Shown here in pieces: positions 55,027-64,000 of a stretch of DNA of 64,000 nucleotides (positions are counted from its first letter, which is position 1; every line of letters starts with the position of its first letter). The translations under genes were made by a program, and so were the position numbers. Origin of the DNA: Ensifer adhaerens (GTDB lineage: Bacteria; Pseudomonadota; Alphaproteobacteria; Rhizobiales; Rhizobiaceae); the NCBI RefSeq assembly GCF_020035535.1, contig NZ_CP083350.1, positions 1,684,501-1,748,500 of the forward strand. The letters are read 5' to 3'. The notes under the pieces were generated by a model, which worked only from the letters and a program-made list of their open reading frames with translations, was not told where the DNA came from and did no database searches.

Positions 55027-55578
55027 TCAGCAACGGACATCGTCGCAAGGCCATCCCATCCGGATATGTGATCCGCCATCGGCTTCTACGCGAAATCCAA
55101 GACGCTGGTAGAGCGCTCGCGCGCGGACATTGTGCTGTTCGACATGCAGGGTCACCGAAACGGCGCCCGACTGGCTCGCCTGCCGGAGAATGGCCGACAG
55201 GATGGCGCTTCCTCTGCCGCATCCGCGCCATTCCGGCAGCAGACCGATATCGATGATGAGCCAGTTGTCTCGCGTGAAATCCAGATAGACGCGGCCGACG
55301 GGCCTGCTTTCAAGCTCGACGACGAGAAAATCCGCTTCGGGAAAGGTCGCCATGTAGTGGCGGTGCTGGAAGGCGAACTGCTGGTCGAGAAAGGCATGCT
55401 TCTGCTCGTCCGGCCAGGGTATCGCTGCCAGTTCGTCTGCCCGAAACGAGCGATAGAGACCGAGCAGAAACGGAACGTCCGCCGATGTGGCATGACGCAG
55501 CACGAAATGTGCGACCGACAGGCGAGCAGGCGCAAGCCGCGTCGGAAAGCTGATCGCGGCAATGTCGTGCGGTATCAC
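55027..55578 (-). CDS. GNAT-family N-acetyltransferase of the tail-collar cluster
   Basis: A 183-residue acetyltransferase with FLVVELESRPVGRVYLDF, then LLPEWRGCGRGSAILSAILRQA (acetyl-CoA loop R-G-x-G-x-G/S) and HNVRARALYQRLGF. It starts with GTG 55578, which overlaps the stop of the upstream collar protein (GTGA), so it is co-translated with it. It may modify the collar proteins or a linked product; this is inferred only from the coupling. Confidence 0.83.
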   Translation of the reverse strand: MIPHDIAAISFPTRLAPARLSVAHFVLRHATSADVPFLLGLYRSFRADELAAIPWPDEQKHAFLDQQFAFQHRHYMATFPEADFLVVELESRPVGRVYLDFTRDNWLIIDIGLLPEWRGCGRGSAILSAILRQASQSGAVSVTLHVEQHNVRARALYQRLGFRVEADGGSHIRMGWPCDDVRC

Positions 55579-56111
55579 GGGAACGACGGAAACGCGCCTT
55601 GAAGGGCAATGCAGAAATTGACGGCGAGGAAAGGTTGGCGGTTTTCATGCGGCTGGTTCCCGCCTGTGGGGCCGATCATGCTGGGTGCAAACTGGGCATC
55701 CGGTTTTGCGGCGACCGCCGCCATGACCGTATTTTGAGCCGGCAGGGTCAGCGAGTTCCCGGCAGACGGCGTGCTCGCCCTCTTCGAGACGTCAGTCTGG
55801 TTGTAGATCGTCAACGCGTGGGTGTGGGCGGGCATTTCGGTGGAGAGCAGTGTGACGCTCTCCGATCCGAAGACCTCCCCGATGGCGTGGGGCGTTAGGC
55901 CTGGACCACTGCCCTGACTGCAACCGGCGCGGCCGGCAAAATTCGGCAACTGAAAATTGCTTCGTCCGTCGCCACCATAGGAGTTGCCAATCAGGGCGAA
56001 CAAGGGAGTATTTTGCTGGATAGGAAGCAGTGTGCCGTTGCAAAGCGCCCAGCCATAAGGTGCGAAGTTGAAGCCGAAAAGCTGGATTTCACCAATGAAA
56101 GGCTCTGTCAT
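55575..56111 (-). CDS. Tail-collar (MdpB-like) protein 3
   Basis: A 178-residue protein with the phage tail-collar fold (PF07484): PFIGEIQLFGFNFAPYGWALCNG, FALIGNSYGGDGRSNFQLPNF and a C-terminal block GGNQPHENRQPFLAVNFCIAL. ATG 56111 begins the conserved pattern. It is the third of three tandem paralogues on the minus strand and is coupled to the acetyltransferase. Phage use collar domains for short-fibre assembly; in bacterial genomes, such genes without other phage genes are usually annotated as microcystin-dependent protein. Role unknown. Confidence 0.85.
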   Translation of the reverse strand: MTEPFIGEIQLFGFNFAPYGWALCNGTLLPIQQNTPLFALIGNSYGGDGRSNFQLPNFAGRAGCSQGSGPGLTPHAIGEVFGSESVTLLSTEMPAHTHALTIYNQTDVSKRASTPSAGNSLTLPAQNTVMAAVAAKPDAQFAPSMIGPTGGNQPHENRQPFLAVNFCIALQGAFPSFP

Positions 56112-56139
56112 TTCTATCCCCTTATCGTGAAGGTCCGGA

Positions 56140-56670
56140 TCAGCTTTGCTGCGGGAAGATGCCATCGAGCGCGATGCAGAATTGCACCGTGAGCGTGGGC
56201 ATCGTGTTGTCATGAGGCTGAGTGCCCCCTGAAGGGCCGGTCGAGGCAGACGAGGTCGTTCGCCCGGTGAGGCCGGTCACGTCCGTGGCATAGAAAGTAT
56301 CGCTCGCCACCGCCCCGAACTCGACAGTCGGCCCGACCGACGTTGCCTCCGCCGTCGTTGTCGTCGCAAAAATCGTATGGCTGTGCGCCGCTAGCTGCGC
56401 ACTCGTCAGCGTCACGTTTTCGGTGCCGCCAATCTGTCCGAGTACACGTGGCGACAGGCTTGGCCCGGTGCCCCAGTGCATTGGCACGCGACCGCGCAGG
56501 TCGGGCACACGGAATGTCTGCTGGCCATCACCGCCATAGGTGGTGCCGATCAGCATGTAGAGTGCCTCGTATTCGGCTATCGAAATCAGCGAACCGTCGC
56601 AGGCCTGCCATCCCGTCGGCACACGGGGAAAACCGAACATCCGTATTTCCCCGATATAGGGCGTGCTCAT
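56140..56670 (-). CDS. Tail-collar (MdpB-like) protein 2
   Basis: A 176-residue paralogue: PYIGEIRMFGFPRVPTGWQACDG, LIGTTYGGDGQQTFRVPDLRGRVP, then QLAAHSHTIFATT and the conserved GGTQPHDNTMPTLTVQFCIAL. ATG 56670 follows GGAGGTCAAGG. It lies 22 bp after the first copy and 28 bp before the third. The central region between the two conserved blocks differs from its sisters, suggesting a variable surface or binding part. Confidence 0.85.
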   Translation of the reverse strand: MSTPYIGEIRMFGFPRVPTGWQACDGSLISIAEYEALYMLIGTTYGGDGQQTFRVPDLRGRVPMHWGTGPSLSPRVLGQIGGTENVTLTSAQLAAHSHTIFATTTTAEATSVGPTVEFGAVASDTFYATDVTGLTGRTTSSASTGPSGGTQPHDNTMPTLTVQFCIALDGIFPQQS

Positions 56671-56692
56671 CCTTGACCTCCGGTGGCTGGGT

Positions 56693-57220
56693 TCAACTGC
56701 GGGACGGGTATACGCCCGAAAGCGCAATGCAGAAGTTGATGGCGTTGAAGGGCTGCAGGTTGTCGTGTGGCTGCCCGCCGGCATTGGGCGCCACACTCTG
56801 CGGCGACAAGGGTACCTGCGGCCCGCCGGTCTGCGCATAGATCGCCAGGGCCGTCTTGCCGAAGAGCGCATCCGTCGGGGCGCGTTGGTCGCCATTGGAC
56901 GTCGTGCCGTTCGCCTGATGAAAATGGGCGGGAATCTGCTGTGAATTCAAAGTGACGGCTTCAGCGCCGCCGACTTCCGCCATCGCATAGGTGGGCTGCC
57001 ATCTCTGGTCCACCGAATTGCCGTAGGATATCGGAGTGCGGCCCTGCAGGTTCGGCAGGGAGAAGTTGGTCGTACCGTTGCCGCCGTAATAGGTGCCCAG
57101 CAAGGAGAACAACGCCTGGTTCTGGCTGATGGACATCAACTGTCCGTTGCAGAGCGCAAAGGTCTTCGGCGCAAAGCCGAATCCGGTCATCATGATCTGC
57201 CCGAGATAGACTTCGGTCAT
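56693..57220 (-). CDS. Tail-collar (MdpB-like) protein 1
   Basis: A 175-residue paralogue, first in the tandem array: VYLGQIMMTGFGFAPKTFALCNG, LLGTYYGGNGTTNFSLPNLQGR, IPAHFHQANG and GGQPHDNLQPFNAINFCIAL. ATG 57220 is used; the frame to 57268 has no ribosome site. It is divergent from the giant repeat protein, with 239 bp between the starts, where both promoters must lie and where I see no other gene. Confidence 0.85.
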   Translation of the reverse strand: MTEVYLGQIMMTGFGFAPKTFALCNGQLMSISQNQALFSLLGTYYGGNGTTNFSLPNLQGRTPISYGNSVDQRWQPTYAMAEVGGAEAVTLNSQQIPAHFHQANGTTSNGDQRAPTDALFGKTALAIYAQTGGPQVPLSPQSVAPNAGGQPHDNLQPFNAINFCIALSGVYPSRS

Positions 57221-57459
57221 CGCTGCCCCCAATAATCTGACGACTCTGAATATGCCCCTGCGCGGCACCTTCTCTCATAACGAGCATCTTGGGAAGAGCG
57301 GTTGCGTGTCCTTCCTACCCCGAATTCTCGCATAGGTCGCACTAGCGTGGGTTGTATGACTCAAAATTTCGTGTCAGTCAGTGGGTGAGGCAGCGAACGG
57401 ACTGATCGCGACGATGGACTTCGATCCATGTGGCGCGCAGTGCGCACAGGGGCGGGGCA

Positions 57460-60400
57460 ATGTTTCAGCAATCGTTAGGTCGAGCGCGCCGGGTGCGTGG
57501 CCATCTGGCCTTCTTTTTTGGCTTCCTGGTGTTGCTCTGCCTGGCAACGCTGGGCGCCGCCTCTTCGGCGCAGGCGGGTCTCTGCGGCACCTCGCAAAAC
57601 ATTTCGGTTCCGTCCGGCGGCAGTGTCACCATCACCTGTTCCGATTGGGGCTTCATTCAGCCGGCCGTCCAGTCGCCTTCCCACGGAAGCCTGACGTTCA
57701 ACATCCCACTCCTCAATCAGCTCGTCTATACGAACAACGGCGACGGCGCGACGTCCGATAGCTTCATCGTCAAGGACGATGACGCCACCCCGGTGACCTT
57801 CACTGTGACCATTGCACCGTCGAGCTCGCCGTTGACGGTGACGCCTGCAAGCTTGCCGACGCCGGCGATCAGCAGCCCCTACAGCCAGACGCTGAGCACG
57901 ACCGGGGGCGTTGCGCCCTATAGCTATACGCGCACCAGCGGTGTCTTGCCGCCGGGCCTCGCGCTTTCACCCACGGGTGTGATTTCGGGAACGCCGACCG
58001 GCTCCGGTCCGTACAATTTCACCGTGCGTGTGACGGATTCGACCGCGCCGACGCCAATCGTGGTCGACAAGGGCTACAACGTCACGATCGCTGCACCGGT
58101 GATCGATGCGACACCGGACAATCCACCAGATGGCGGGGTGAATGTTCCCTACAGTCTGCAGTTTTCCGCCTCCGGCGGCACGGCACCCTACACGTTTACG
58201 CCCGATACCGGCACCTTGCCGGCTGGCCTGACGCTTTCGACAGGCGGGCTCCTGTCCGGTACGCCGACGGCCGCGGGCAGCGCGACATTCAGGCTGAAGG
58301 TCCAGGACAGCACCACGATCTCGACAGGCGGGGTTCATTTCATAACGCAGAACGTCACCGTTACCATCAATTCCTATCCCCCCGTAACGATCAATCCAGT
58401 GGGCGGCCCGCTTGTGGCGAGTACTGTTGGTGCTGCCTATTCGCGAACCATTTCGGCCAGCGGCGGTTCGGGAGCGATCAGCTATGCGGTGTCATCAGGT
58501 TCGCTGCCCGACGGGCTCAGTCTCAGTCCGGCGACCGGCGTGATCTCTGGCACGCCGACGGTCGCGGCCATCGGCACGGCGAACTTCACCGTGACGGCAA
58601 CGGCGGCGACGGCGGGCTCGGCCTCGGCCAGCTATTCGATTGCGGTGGCTGCGCCGCCAGTGGTGCTGAGCCCGGCTGCCGGCGCCTTGCCGGGTGGCAC
58701 GGTGGCCACTGCCTATTCGCAAACGATCTCGGCCAGCGGCGGCGTGGGCCCGATCACCTATGTGGTGACGTCGGGCTCGTTGCCGGCTGGGCTCACTCTG
58801 GGATCGACGGGCGCAATCACCGGTACGCCGCCAGCCGCGGCTATCGGTACCGCGCACTTCACGGTGACGGCGACGGCTGCGACCGTGGGCTCGGCTTCGG
58901 CCAGCTATTCGATCGCGGTCACGGCTCCGCCGGTGGTGCTGACACCCGCGAGCGGCGCTCTCCTGGGGGGAACGGTGGGGCTTGCCTACTCTGATACTTC
59001 GATATCGGCTAGCGGAGGGGTGGGCGCCATCACCTACGCGGTGACGACGGGCGCACTGCCGGCGGGCCTCAGCCTCAACACGTCGACCGGTGCAATCACC
59101 GGTTTGCCGACGAACGCCGCATTCGGAACGGCGACTTTCACCGTGACGGCGACAGCCGCCACCGCGGGTTCGACGTCAGCCAACTATTCGATCGCGATCG
59201 CGGCGCCGCCTCTCGTGCTGACGCCGGTAAGTGGCGCGGCGCTTCCGGATGGCACGGTCGATACCGTCTATCCGGGTGCATCGATCTCGGCGAGTGGCGG
59301 GGCGGGGGCAATCACCTATGCCGTAACGGCAGGCGCTCTGCCGGCCGGGCTCACCATGGATTCGACGACCGGTGCGATTACCGGGACTCCGGCCGCCTCA
59401 GGCTGGGGGACATCGCATTTCACAGTCACGGCAACGGCTGCGACAAGCGGTCTTGCCACGGCGAACTACACGATCGCCGTGTTGGCACCGCCGTTGGTAT
59501 TGACGCCGGCAAGCGGTACGACGCTGTCTCCTGGCCTGGTTGGTTCGTCCTATTCGGACACGTCGATCTCGGCCAGCGGCGGCGCGGGGACGATCAGCTA
59601 CGTGATCGTATCAGGCTCGCTTCCGGCCGGTCTGTCTCTCGACCCCGCAACGGGCGCCATTTCCGGCACGCCCACGGCCGCCGGCTTCGGCACGGGGACC
59701 TTCTCGGTGCAGGCGACGGGCGCAGTCACGGGTGCGGCGACGGCCAGCTATTCCATCGTCGTCGGCGCATCACCGGTGGTGCTGACGCCCACGACCGGTT
59801 CGTCACTTGCTGGCGGTACGATCGGTTCGGCCTATTCGCAGACGATTTCGGCAACCGGCGGCGCCGGCGCATTCACCTACACGGTCAGCAGTGGCACGCT
59901 GCCCGATGGTCTCGTCATCGACGCTACGACCGGCGCAATCACGGGCACGCCGACCGCAATGGCCTTTGGTACGGCGAACTTCACGATCACGGCGACTGCT
60001 GCGACCAGCGGTTCGGCGTCGGCGGGCTATTCTATAGCGGTGGGCGCGCCGCCGGTGGTGTTGGCGCCGGCAAGCGGCACGGCGCTCGCGGCCGGCGTGG
60101 TCGGTACGCCCTATCCGGGTGCATCGATCTCGGCGAGCGGTGGTTTGGGTCCATTCACCTACAGTGTCACTACCGGTTCGCTTCCCGCCGGTCTTGCGAT
60201 CGATACCGGAACCGGTGCGATCACCGGCACGCCGAGTGCCGCGGCACTGGGGACGGCGACATTTACGGTAACGGCGACGGCGGCAACCGCCGGCACGGCA
60301 TCCGCAAGCTACTCGATCAACGTGGTGCCGCCGCCGGTGATACTGGCGCCGGCGAGTGGCACGGTACTTTCGGCGGGGCTGGTCGGTTCGTCCTATTCGG

Positions 60401-63400
60401 ATACGTCGATTTCCGCGACCGGCGGCGTCGGCGCGATCAGCTATGCGGTCACTTCCGGCTCCGTGCCGGCCGGGCTTGTCCTCGATCCGGCAACAGGTTC
60501 GATTTCCGGTACGCCGACGGCCGCGGGTTTCGGAACATCCAACTTCACGGTGACGGCCACGGCCGCATCTGCGGGCTCAGCTTCCGCCAGCTATTCGATC
60601 ACTGTTGGGGCGACATCCGTGATCATGACGCCGGCAAGCGGTGCGGCGCTCGCACTGGCAACCGTCGGTTCCTCCTATTCAGACTCGATCTCGGCGGGCG
60701 GCGGCGCCGGTGCGATCACCTATGCGATCTCGGCAGGTTCACTTCCGAACGGGCTGAGCCTCGACGCATCGACCGGCGCGATCACCGGCATGCCGACGGC
60801 CGCGGCACTCGGTCAGGTGAGTTTCACAGTAACGGCAACGGCCGCGGTCAGCGGCAGCGCGTCGGCAAACTATTCGATAGTCGTGGCTGCACCGCCGGTG
60901 GTGCTGAACCCGCCAGCCGGCTCGGCACTTACGGCCGGCACGGTCGGCATGCCCTATTCGGACACCTCGATCTCCGCGAGCGGCGGTATCGGCGCGCTCA
61001 GCTATGCGGTGACGTCAGGCGTACTTCCCGCTGGCTTGAACCTCGATCCGTCGACCGGTGCGGTCAGCGGCACGCCGACGGTCGCGGCACTCGGAACGGC
61101 GAATTTCACACTGACGGCGACGGCGGCGATCAATGGGACGGTCTCGGTCAACTATTCGATCACGATCGCGGCACCAGCGGTGGTGCTCGCCCCCGCTGGC
61201 GGAGCTTTGGTGACGGGCACGGTCGGCGCCTCCTATTCGGACACGTCGATCTCGGCAACAGGCGGGGTCGGCGCGATCAGCTTTGCCGTGACATCCGGGT
61301 CGCTGCCGGCGGGCCTTACGCTTGATCCTTCAACCGGTGCGATTTCCGGCACGCCAACGGCCGCCGGATTTGGTACCGCGACCTTCACGGTCACGGCGAC
61401 GGCGGCAACCGCCGGATCGGCTGCGGCCGGCTACACGATCAATGTGGGTGCTCCGCCGGTGGTATTGGCACCGGCCACGGGCGCGACGCTTTCGGTCGGC
61501 ATGGTCGGTTCGTCCTATTCGGACACATCGATCGCCGCAAGCGGTGGTCTTGGTGTGTTCAGCTACACGGTGACGTCGGGGACTTTGCCGGCGGGCTTGG
61601 TGCTCAATGCAACGACCGGCGCGATCACCGGCACGCCGACGGCTGGCGGATATGGCACGACGACCTTCACGGTGACGGCGACGGCGGCAACCAGCGGTTC
61701 GGCCTCGGCCAGCTATTCGATCGTGGTCGGCGCGCCTTCCCTGGTGCTGACGCCGGCGACCGGCACGGCGCTCGCCGCGGGTATAGTCGGTGCGCCCTAT
61801 TCGGACACGTCGATCGCGGCGATTGGCGGCGCTGGCACGATTACCTACGCGGTCACAGCGGGGGCGCTTCCCGATGGCCTCACGTTGAACGCCACCAGCG
61901 GTGCGATCACCGGCACGCCGGCGGCCGCCGCACTCGGCACGGCCAACTTCACCATAACTGCGACGGCGGCCGTCACCGGGTCGGCTTCCGCAAGCTATTC
62001 CATCGCCACCACGGCCCCGGCCTTCGTCATCATGCCGGCAACCGGCACGGCGCTTTCGGCCGGCATAGTGGGTACGCCCTATTCGGACGCATCGATCGCG
62101 GCAAGCGGCGGCGTCGGTGCGATCAGCTATGCGGTGACATCCGGGTCGTTGCCGGCGGGCCTGAGCCTCAGCGCGTCGAGCGGCGCGATTACCGGCACGC
62201 CAACGGCGGCCGGTTTCGGTACGGCGACCTTCACGGTGACCGCGACGGCGGCCACCAGCGGTACGGCTGCAGCCAGCTATACGATTAGCGTCGGCGCTCC
62301 GCCGATCGTGCTGACGCCGGCAAGCGGCACAGCGCTTTCGGCAAGTACTGTCGGCGTTGCCTATACGGACACGTCGATCTCGGCGAGTGGTGGTGTTGGC
62401 ATGTTCACCTATTCGGTGACATCCGGCGCGCTGCCGGGGGGCCTCGCGCTGGACGCATCGAGCGGGACCATCTCCGGCCGGCCGGCCGGCGACGGCGACT
62501 TCCAGTTCGCGGTGACGGCGACCGACGCCAATGGCGCGACGGGGCAGGCGCGCTATCAGATCGCCGTCCTCTCCAGCAATTTCGTCTTCAGCCCGTCGGC
62601 AGGAGCACTGCCGGATGCGATGGTCGGCGAGGCCTATGCGTCGCGGATCTCCGCCACCGGCGGCGTCGGTGCGCTGATCTACAGCGTCAAGAGTGGCGAC
62701 CTGCCGAAGGGCATGGTCCTCAACGTCTCCACCGGCGAACTGACCGGGCCGCTGGCGGCAGACGCCACACCGGATACCTATTCCTTCACCATCGCCGTCG
62801 TCGACAGCCGCGGCGCCAGTGGTTCGGCGGTCTATTCGCTGGAACTGAAGGCACGCTCGGTGACGGCGCCGGATATCGTCGTCGAGGTTCCCGCCGGCTC
62901 GACACCGAACAACGTCTATCTCAATGCCGGCGCCACCGGTGGTCCGTTCGTCGGGGCGGCGGTGGCCGCGGTCTCGCCGCCGATCGCCGGCAAGGCGGAG
63001 ATCGTCGAAGGCGAACTAGCGGCTGCAGGCAGCTTCACTCCGGTCGGCTATTACCTGAAGTTCACGCCGAACCCGGCTTATTCCGGCTCCGTCGTCGTGA
63101 GCTACACCCTGAAGAGCGCGCTCGGCTCGTCGAATGTCGGCCGCGTCACCTACAGGATCGCGCTCGATCGTGTGGCCGCCGGCGAGGAAATCGACGGGCT
63201 CGTGCGCGACTTCGTCCGCACCCGGCAGAACCTCTTGTCCTCGACGGTGCAGACGCCCGGTCTGCTCGACCGGCGGCGGGCGGCGGCCGGTACCGATCCG
63301 GTGACGACGGCGGTGACGCCATCGGACAAGGGTGCACGGCTCGGCTTCTCGACCAGCCTCACCCAGATCCAGGCGGCGCGCGATGCGGCGGAAGCGGCGG

Positions 63401-64000
63401 CGGCCGGCGAAACCTTCGTCAAGACCGACCGGCCCTTCGACATCTGGATGAACGGCAGCTTCCTGTTCCACAAGGACGAGGATGACGCCAGCGACAAGTG
63501 GGGCAACTTCGCGCTGTTCTCCGTCGGTGCCGATTATCTCGTCAATGACCGGGCGCTCTTCGGCCTGTCGTTCCACTACGACTACATGACCGATCCGACC
63601 GACGAGGATGCCGAACTGAAGGGCAATGGCTGGCTGGCCGGCCCCTATGCCTCGTTCGAACTCGGCAAGGGCGTGTTCCTCGATGCCAACCTGCTTTATG
63701 GCGGCTCCTCGAACGACATCGACACCGGCATCTTCAAGGGCAGTTTCGACACCACCCGCTGGATGGCGGATGTGAAGCTGACCGGCGAATGGCAGCTCGA
63801 CGAGATCACGGTGCTGACGCCGAAGCTCCGGGCGGTCTATTTCAACGAAGAGACCGATGATAACAGCGTGAAGAACGCGCTCGGCGAGGTCATCGATCTC
63901 AAGGGCTTCATCGAGGAGCAGGCGCGTCTCAGCATCGGCTTCGACGTCGAGCGGACGCTGGAACTGAAAAACGGCCTGATCCTGTCGCCGTCGGTCGGTG
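57460..64000 (+). CDS. Giant secreted autotransporter with multiple Ig-like (He_PIG) repeats (partial, runs off right edge)
   Basis: The frame opens at ATG 57460 and remains open for more than 2180 codons to the window end, so the C-terminus is missing. Residues about 1-40 are a signal peptide (HLAFFFGFLVLLCLATLGAA). A Cys-containing start domain follows (GLCGTSQNISVPSGGSVTITC). From about residue 125 to 1800 lie some 18 repeats of about 93 residues, each with the putative-Ig pattern SASGGVGAITYAVTSGSLP then AGLSLDxxTGAITGTP. After a linker, residues from about 1960 (FDIWMNGSFLFHKDE) look like the C-terminal autotransporter barrel. It should be anchored in the outer membrane with a long, stalk-like Ig passenger outside. 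Function, probably adhesion, is inferred. Confidence 0.87.
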   Translation, partial: MFQQSLGRARRVRGHLAFFFGFLVLLCLATLGAASSAQAGLCGTSQNISVPSGGSVTITCSDWGFIQPAVQSPSHGSLTFNIPLLNQLVYTNNGDGATSDSFIVKDDDATPVTFTVTIAPSSSPLTVTPASLPTPAISSPYSQTLSTTGGVAPYSYTRTSGVLPPGLALSPTGVISGTPTGSGPYNFTVRVTDSTAPTPIVVDKGYNVTIAAPVIDATPDNPPDGGVNVPYSLQFSASGGTAPYTFTPDTGTLPAGLTLSTGGLLSGTPTAAGSATFRLKVQDSTTISTGGVHFITQNVTVTINSYPPVTINPVGGPLVASTVGAAYSRTISASGGSGAISYAVSSGSLPDGLSLSPATGVISGTPTVAAIGTANFTVTATAATAGSASASYSIAVAAPPVVLSPAAGALPGGTVATAYSQTISASGGVGPITYVVTSGSLPAGLTLGSTGAITGTPPAAAIGTAHFTVTATAATVGSASASYSIAVTAPPVVLTPASGALLGGTVGLAYSDTSISASGGVGAITYAVTTGALPAGLSLNTSTGAITGLPTNAAFGTATFTVTATAATAGSTSANYSIAIAAPPLVLTPVSGAALPDGTVDTVYPGASISASGGAGAITYAVTAGALPAGLTMDSTTGAITGTPAASGWGTSHFTVTATAATSGLATANYTIAVLAPPLVLTPASGTTLSPGLVGSSYSDTSISASGGAGTISYVIVSGSLPAGLSLDPATGAISGTPTAAGFGTGTFSVQATGAVTGAATASYSIVVGASPVVLTPTTGSSLAGGTIGSAYSQTISATGGAGAFTYTVSSGTLPDGLVIDATTGAITGTPTAMAFGTANFTITATAATSGSASAGYSIAVGAPPVVLAPASGTALAAGVVGTPYPGASISASGGLGPFTYSVTTGSLPAGLAIDTGTGAITGTPSAAALGTATFTVTATAATAGTASASYSINVVPPPVILAPASGTVLSAGLVGSSYSDTSISATGGVGAISYAVTSGSVPAGLVLDPATGSISGTPTAAGFGTSNFTVTATAASAGSASASYSITVGATSVIMTPASGAALALATVGSSYSDSISAGGGAGAITYAISAGSLPNGLSLDASTGAITGMPTAAALGQVSFTVTATAAVSGSASANYSIVVAAPPVVLNPPAGSALTAGTVGMPYSDTSISASGGIGALSYAVTSGVLPAGLNLDPSTGAVSGTPTVAALGTANFTLTATAAINGTVSVNYSITIAAPAVVLAPAGGALVTGTVGASYSDTSISATGGVGAISFAVTSGSLPAGLTLDPSTGAISGTPTAAGFGTATFTVTATAATAGSAAAGYTINVGAPPVVLAPATGATLSVGMVGSSYSDTSIAASGGLGVFSYTVTSGTLPAGLVLNATTGAITGTPTAGGYGTTTFTVTATAATSGSASASYSIVVGAPSLVLTPATGTALAAGIVGAPYSDTSIAAIGGAGTITYAVTAGALPDGLTLNATSGAITGTPAAAALGTANFTITATAAVTGSASASYSIATTAPAFVIMPATGTALSAGIVGTPYSDASIAASGGVGAISYAVTSGSLPAGLSLSASSGAITGTPTAAGFGTATFTVTATAATSGTAAASYTISVGAPPIVLTPASGTALSASTVGVAYTDTSISASGGVGMFTYSVTSGALPGGLALDASSGTISGRPAGDGDFQFAVTATDANGATGQARYQIAVLSSNFVFSPSAGALPDAMVGEAYASRISATGGVGALIYSVKSGDLPKGMVLNVSTGELTGPLAADATPDTYSFTIAVVDSRGASGSAVYSLELKARSVTAPDIVVEVPAGSTPNNVYLNAGATGGPFVGAAVAAVSPPIAGKAEIVEGELAAAGSFTPVGYYLKFTPNPAYSGSVVVSYTLKSALGSSNVGRVTYRIALDRVAAGEEIDGLVRDFVRTRQNLLSSTVQTPGLLDRRRAAAGTDPVTTAVTPSDKGARLGFSTSLTQIQAARDAAEAAAAGETFVKTDRPFDIWMNGSFLFHKDEDDASDKWGNFALFSVGADYLVNDRALFGLSFHYDYMTDPTDEDAELKGNGWLAGPYASFELGKGVFLDANLLYGGSSNDIDTGIFKGSFDTTRWMADVKLTGEWQLDEITVLTPKLRAVYFNEETDDNSVKNALGEVIDLKGFIEEQARLSIGFDVERTLELKNGLILSPSVG
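57835..62850 (+). repeat. Tandem Ig-like-domain repeats of 273-282 bp
   Basis: The phrase encoding VVLTPASGTALSAGTVG recurs at about 58659, 58932, 59212, 59494, 59776, 60055, 60337, 60619, 60898, 61180, 61462, 61741, 62023, 62305 and, less well, 62575. Spacing is nearly always 279-282 bp, so the units are in frame. Three more divergent units lie at the start (from about 57835, 58090 and 58381). The middle units are the most alike, which points to recent duplication. Confidence 0.8.

Noticed and set aside
54719..57220. Prophage remnant
   Set aside because: Apart from the collar domains there is no integrase, capsid, terminase, sheath, baseplate or lysis gene, and no attachment-site repeats were noticed.
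57835..62850. CRISPR-like or noncoding satellite interpretation of the regular repeats
   Set aside because: The units are about 280 bp, in frame, without stops, and encode Ig-like domains; there are no short repeats with unique spacers.

Overview
The window is high-GC, densely packed DNA that reads like a chromosome or large replicon of an alphaproteobacterium, most likely a member of the Rhizobiales (Rhizobium/Ensifer/Agrobacterium-like). Reasons are the gene content (many ABC importers, an HWE-type histidine kinase, EcfG-like promoters of the form GGAAC-N16/17-CGTT, a TGA-N9-TCA iron box) and the codon style. I see no rRNA, tRNA, CRISPR array, transposase or integrase.

Region 1 (1 to about 23.1 kb) is a catabolic island for tryptophan. 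It encodes tryptophan 2,3-dioxygenase (19489-20325), an alpha/beta-hydrolase kynurenine formamidase (22278-23108) and kynureninase (12521-13768), which together make anthranilate. An aryl-CoA ligase (20331-21950) would activate it, and a fused flavin monooxygenase/old-yellow-enzyme protein (5662-7983) resembles 2-aminobenzoyl-CoA monooxygenase/reductase. A beta-oxidation-like operon follows (SDR, atypical crotonase, acyl-CoA dehydrogenase, glutaryl-CoA dehydrogenase, thioesterase, RidA-like protein, FadJ-like hydratase/dehydrogenase running off the left edge). Two importers belong to it: a TrpXYZ-like ABC transporter beside kynureninase and a Liv-type transporter downstream of the dioxygenase. 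A MarR and a GntR regulator sit in the middle. A shared near-palindrome lies in front of both the ring-reducing operon and the ligase/formamidase promoters, suggesting one regulon.

Region 2 (23.2-32.6 kb) holds an amino-acid permease, a LuxR regulator and an amidase packed with no spacing, an unrecognised membrane protein, a 995-residue repeat-rich autotransporter and an EamA exporter.

Region 3 (32.8-54.6 kb) is a series of small functional units: a PQQ-type sugar dehydrogenase, an ArsR/SRPBCC pair, an HWE kinase with a response regulator, a cysteine hydrolase, an MFS pump with its TetR repressor, a CHRD protein, a sugar ABC operon with an internal aldo/keto reductase but no ATPase, glutathione transferases, VOC and SDR proteins, an Rrf2/epoxide-hydrolase pair, and an AraC regulator with a TonB-dependent siderophore receptor. 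Several have clear operator or promoter sequences.

Region 4 (54.7-64.0 kb) has a DUF6916 protein, an acetyltransferase and three tandem tail-collar (MdpB-like) proteins. They are followed by a giant secreted protein of about 18 Ig-like repeats and a C-terminal autotransporter barrel, cut by the right edge.
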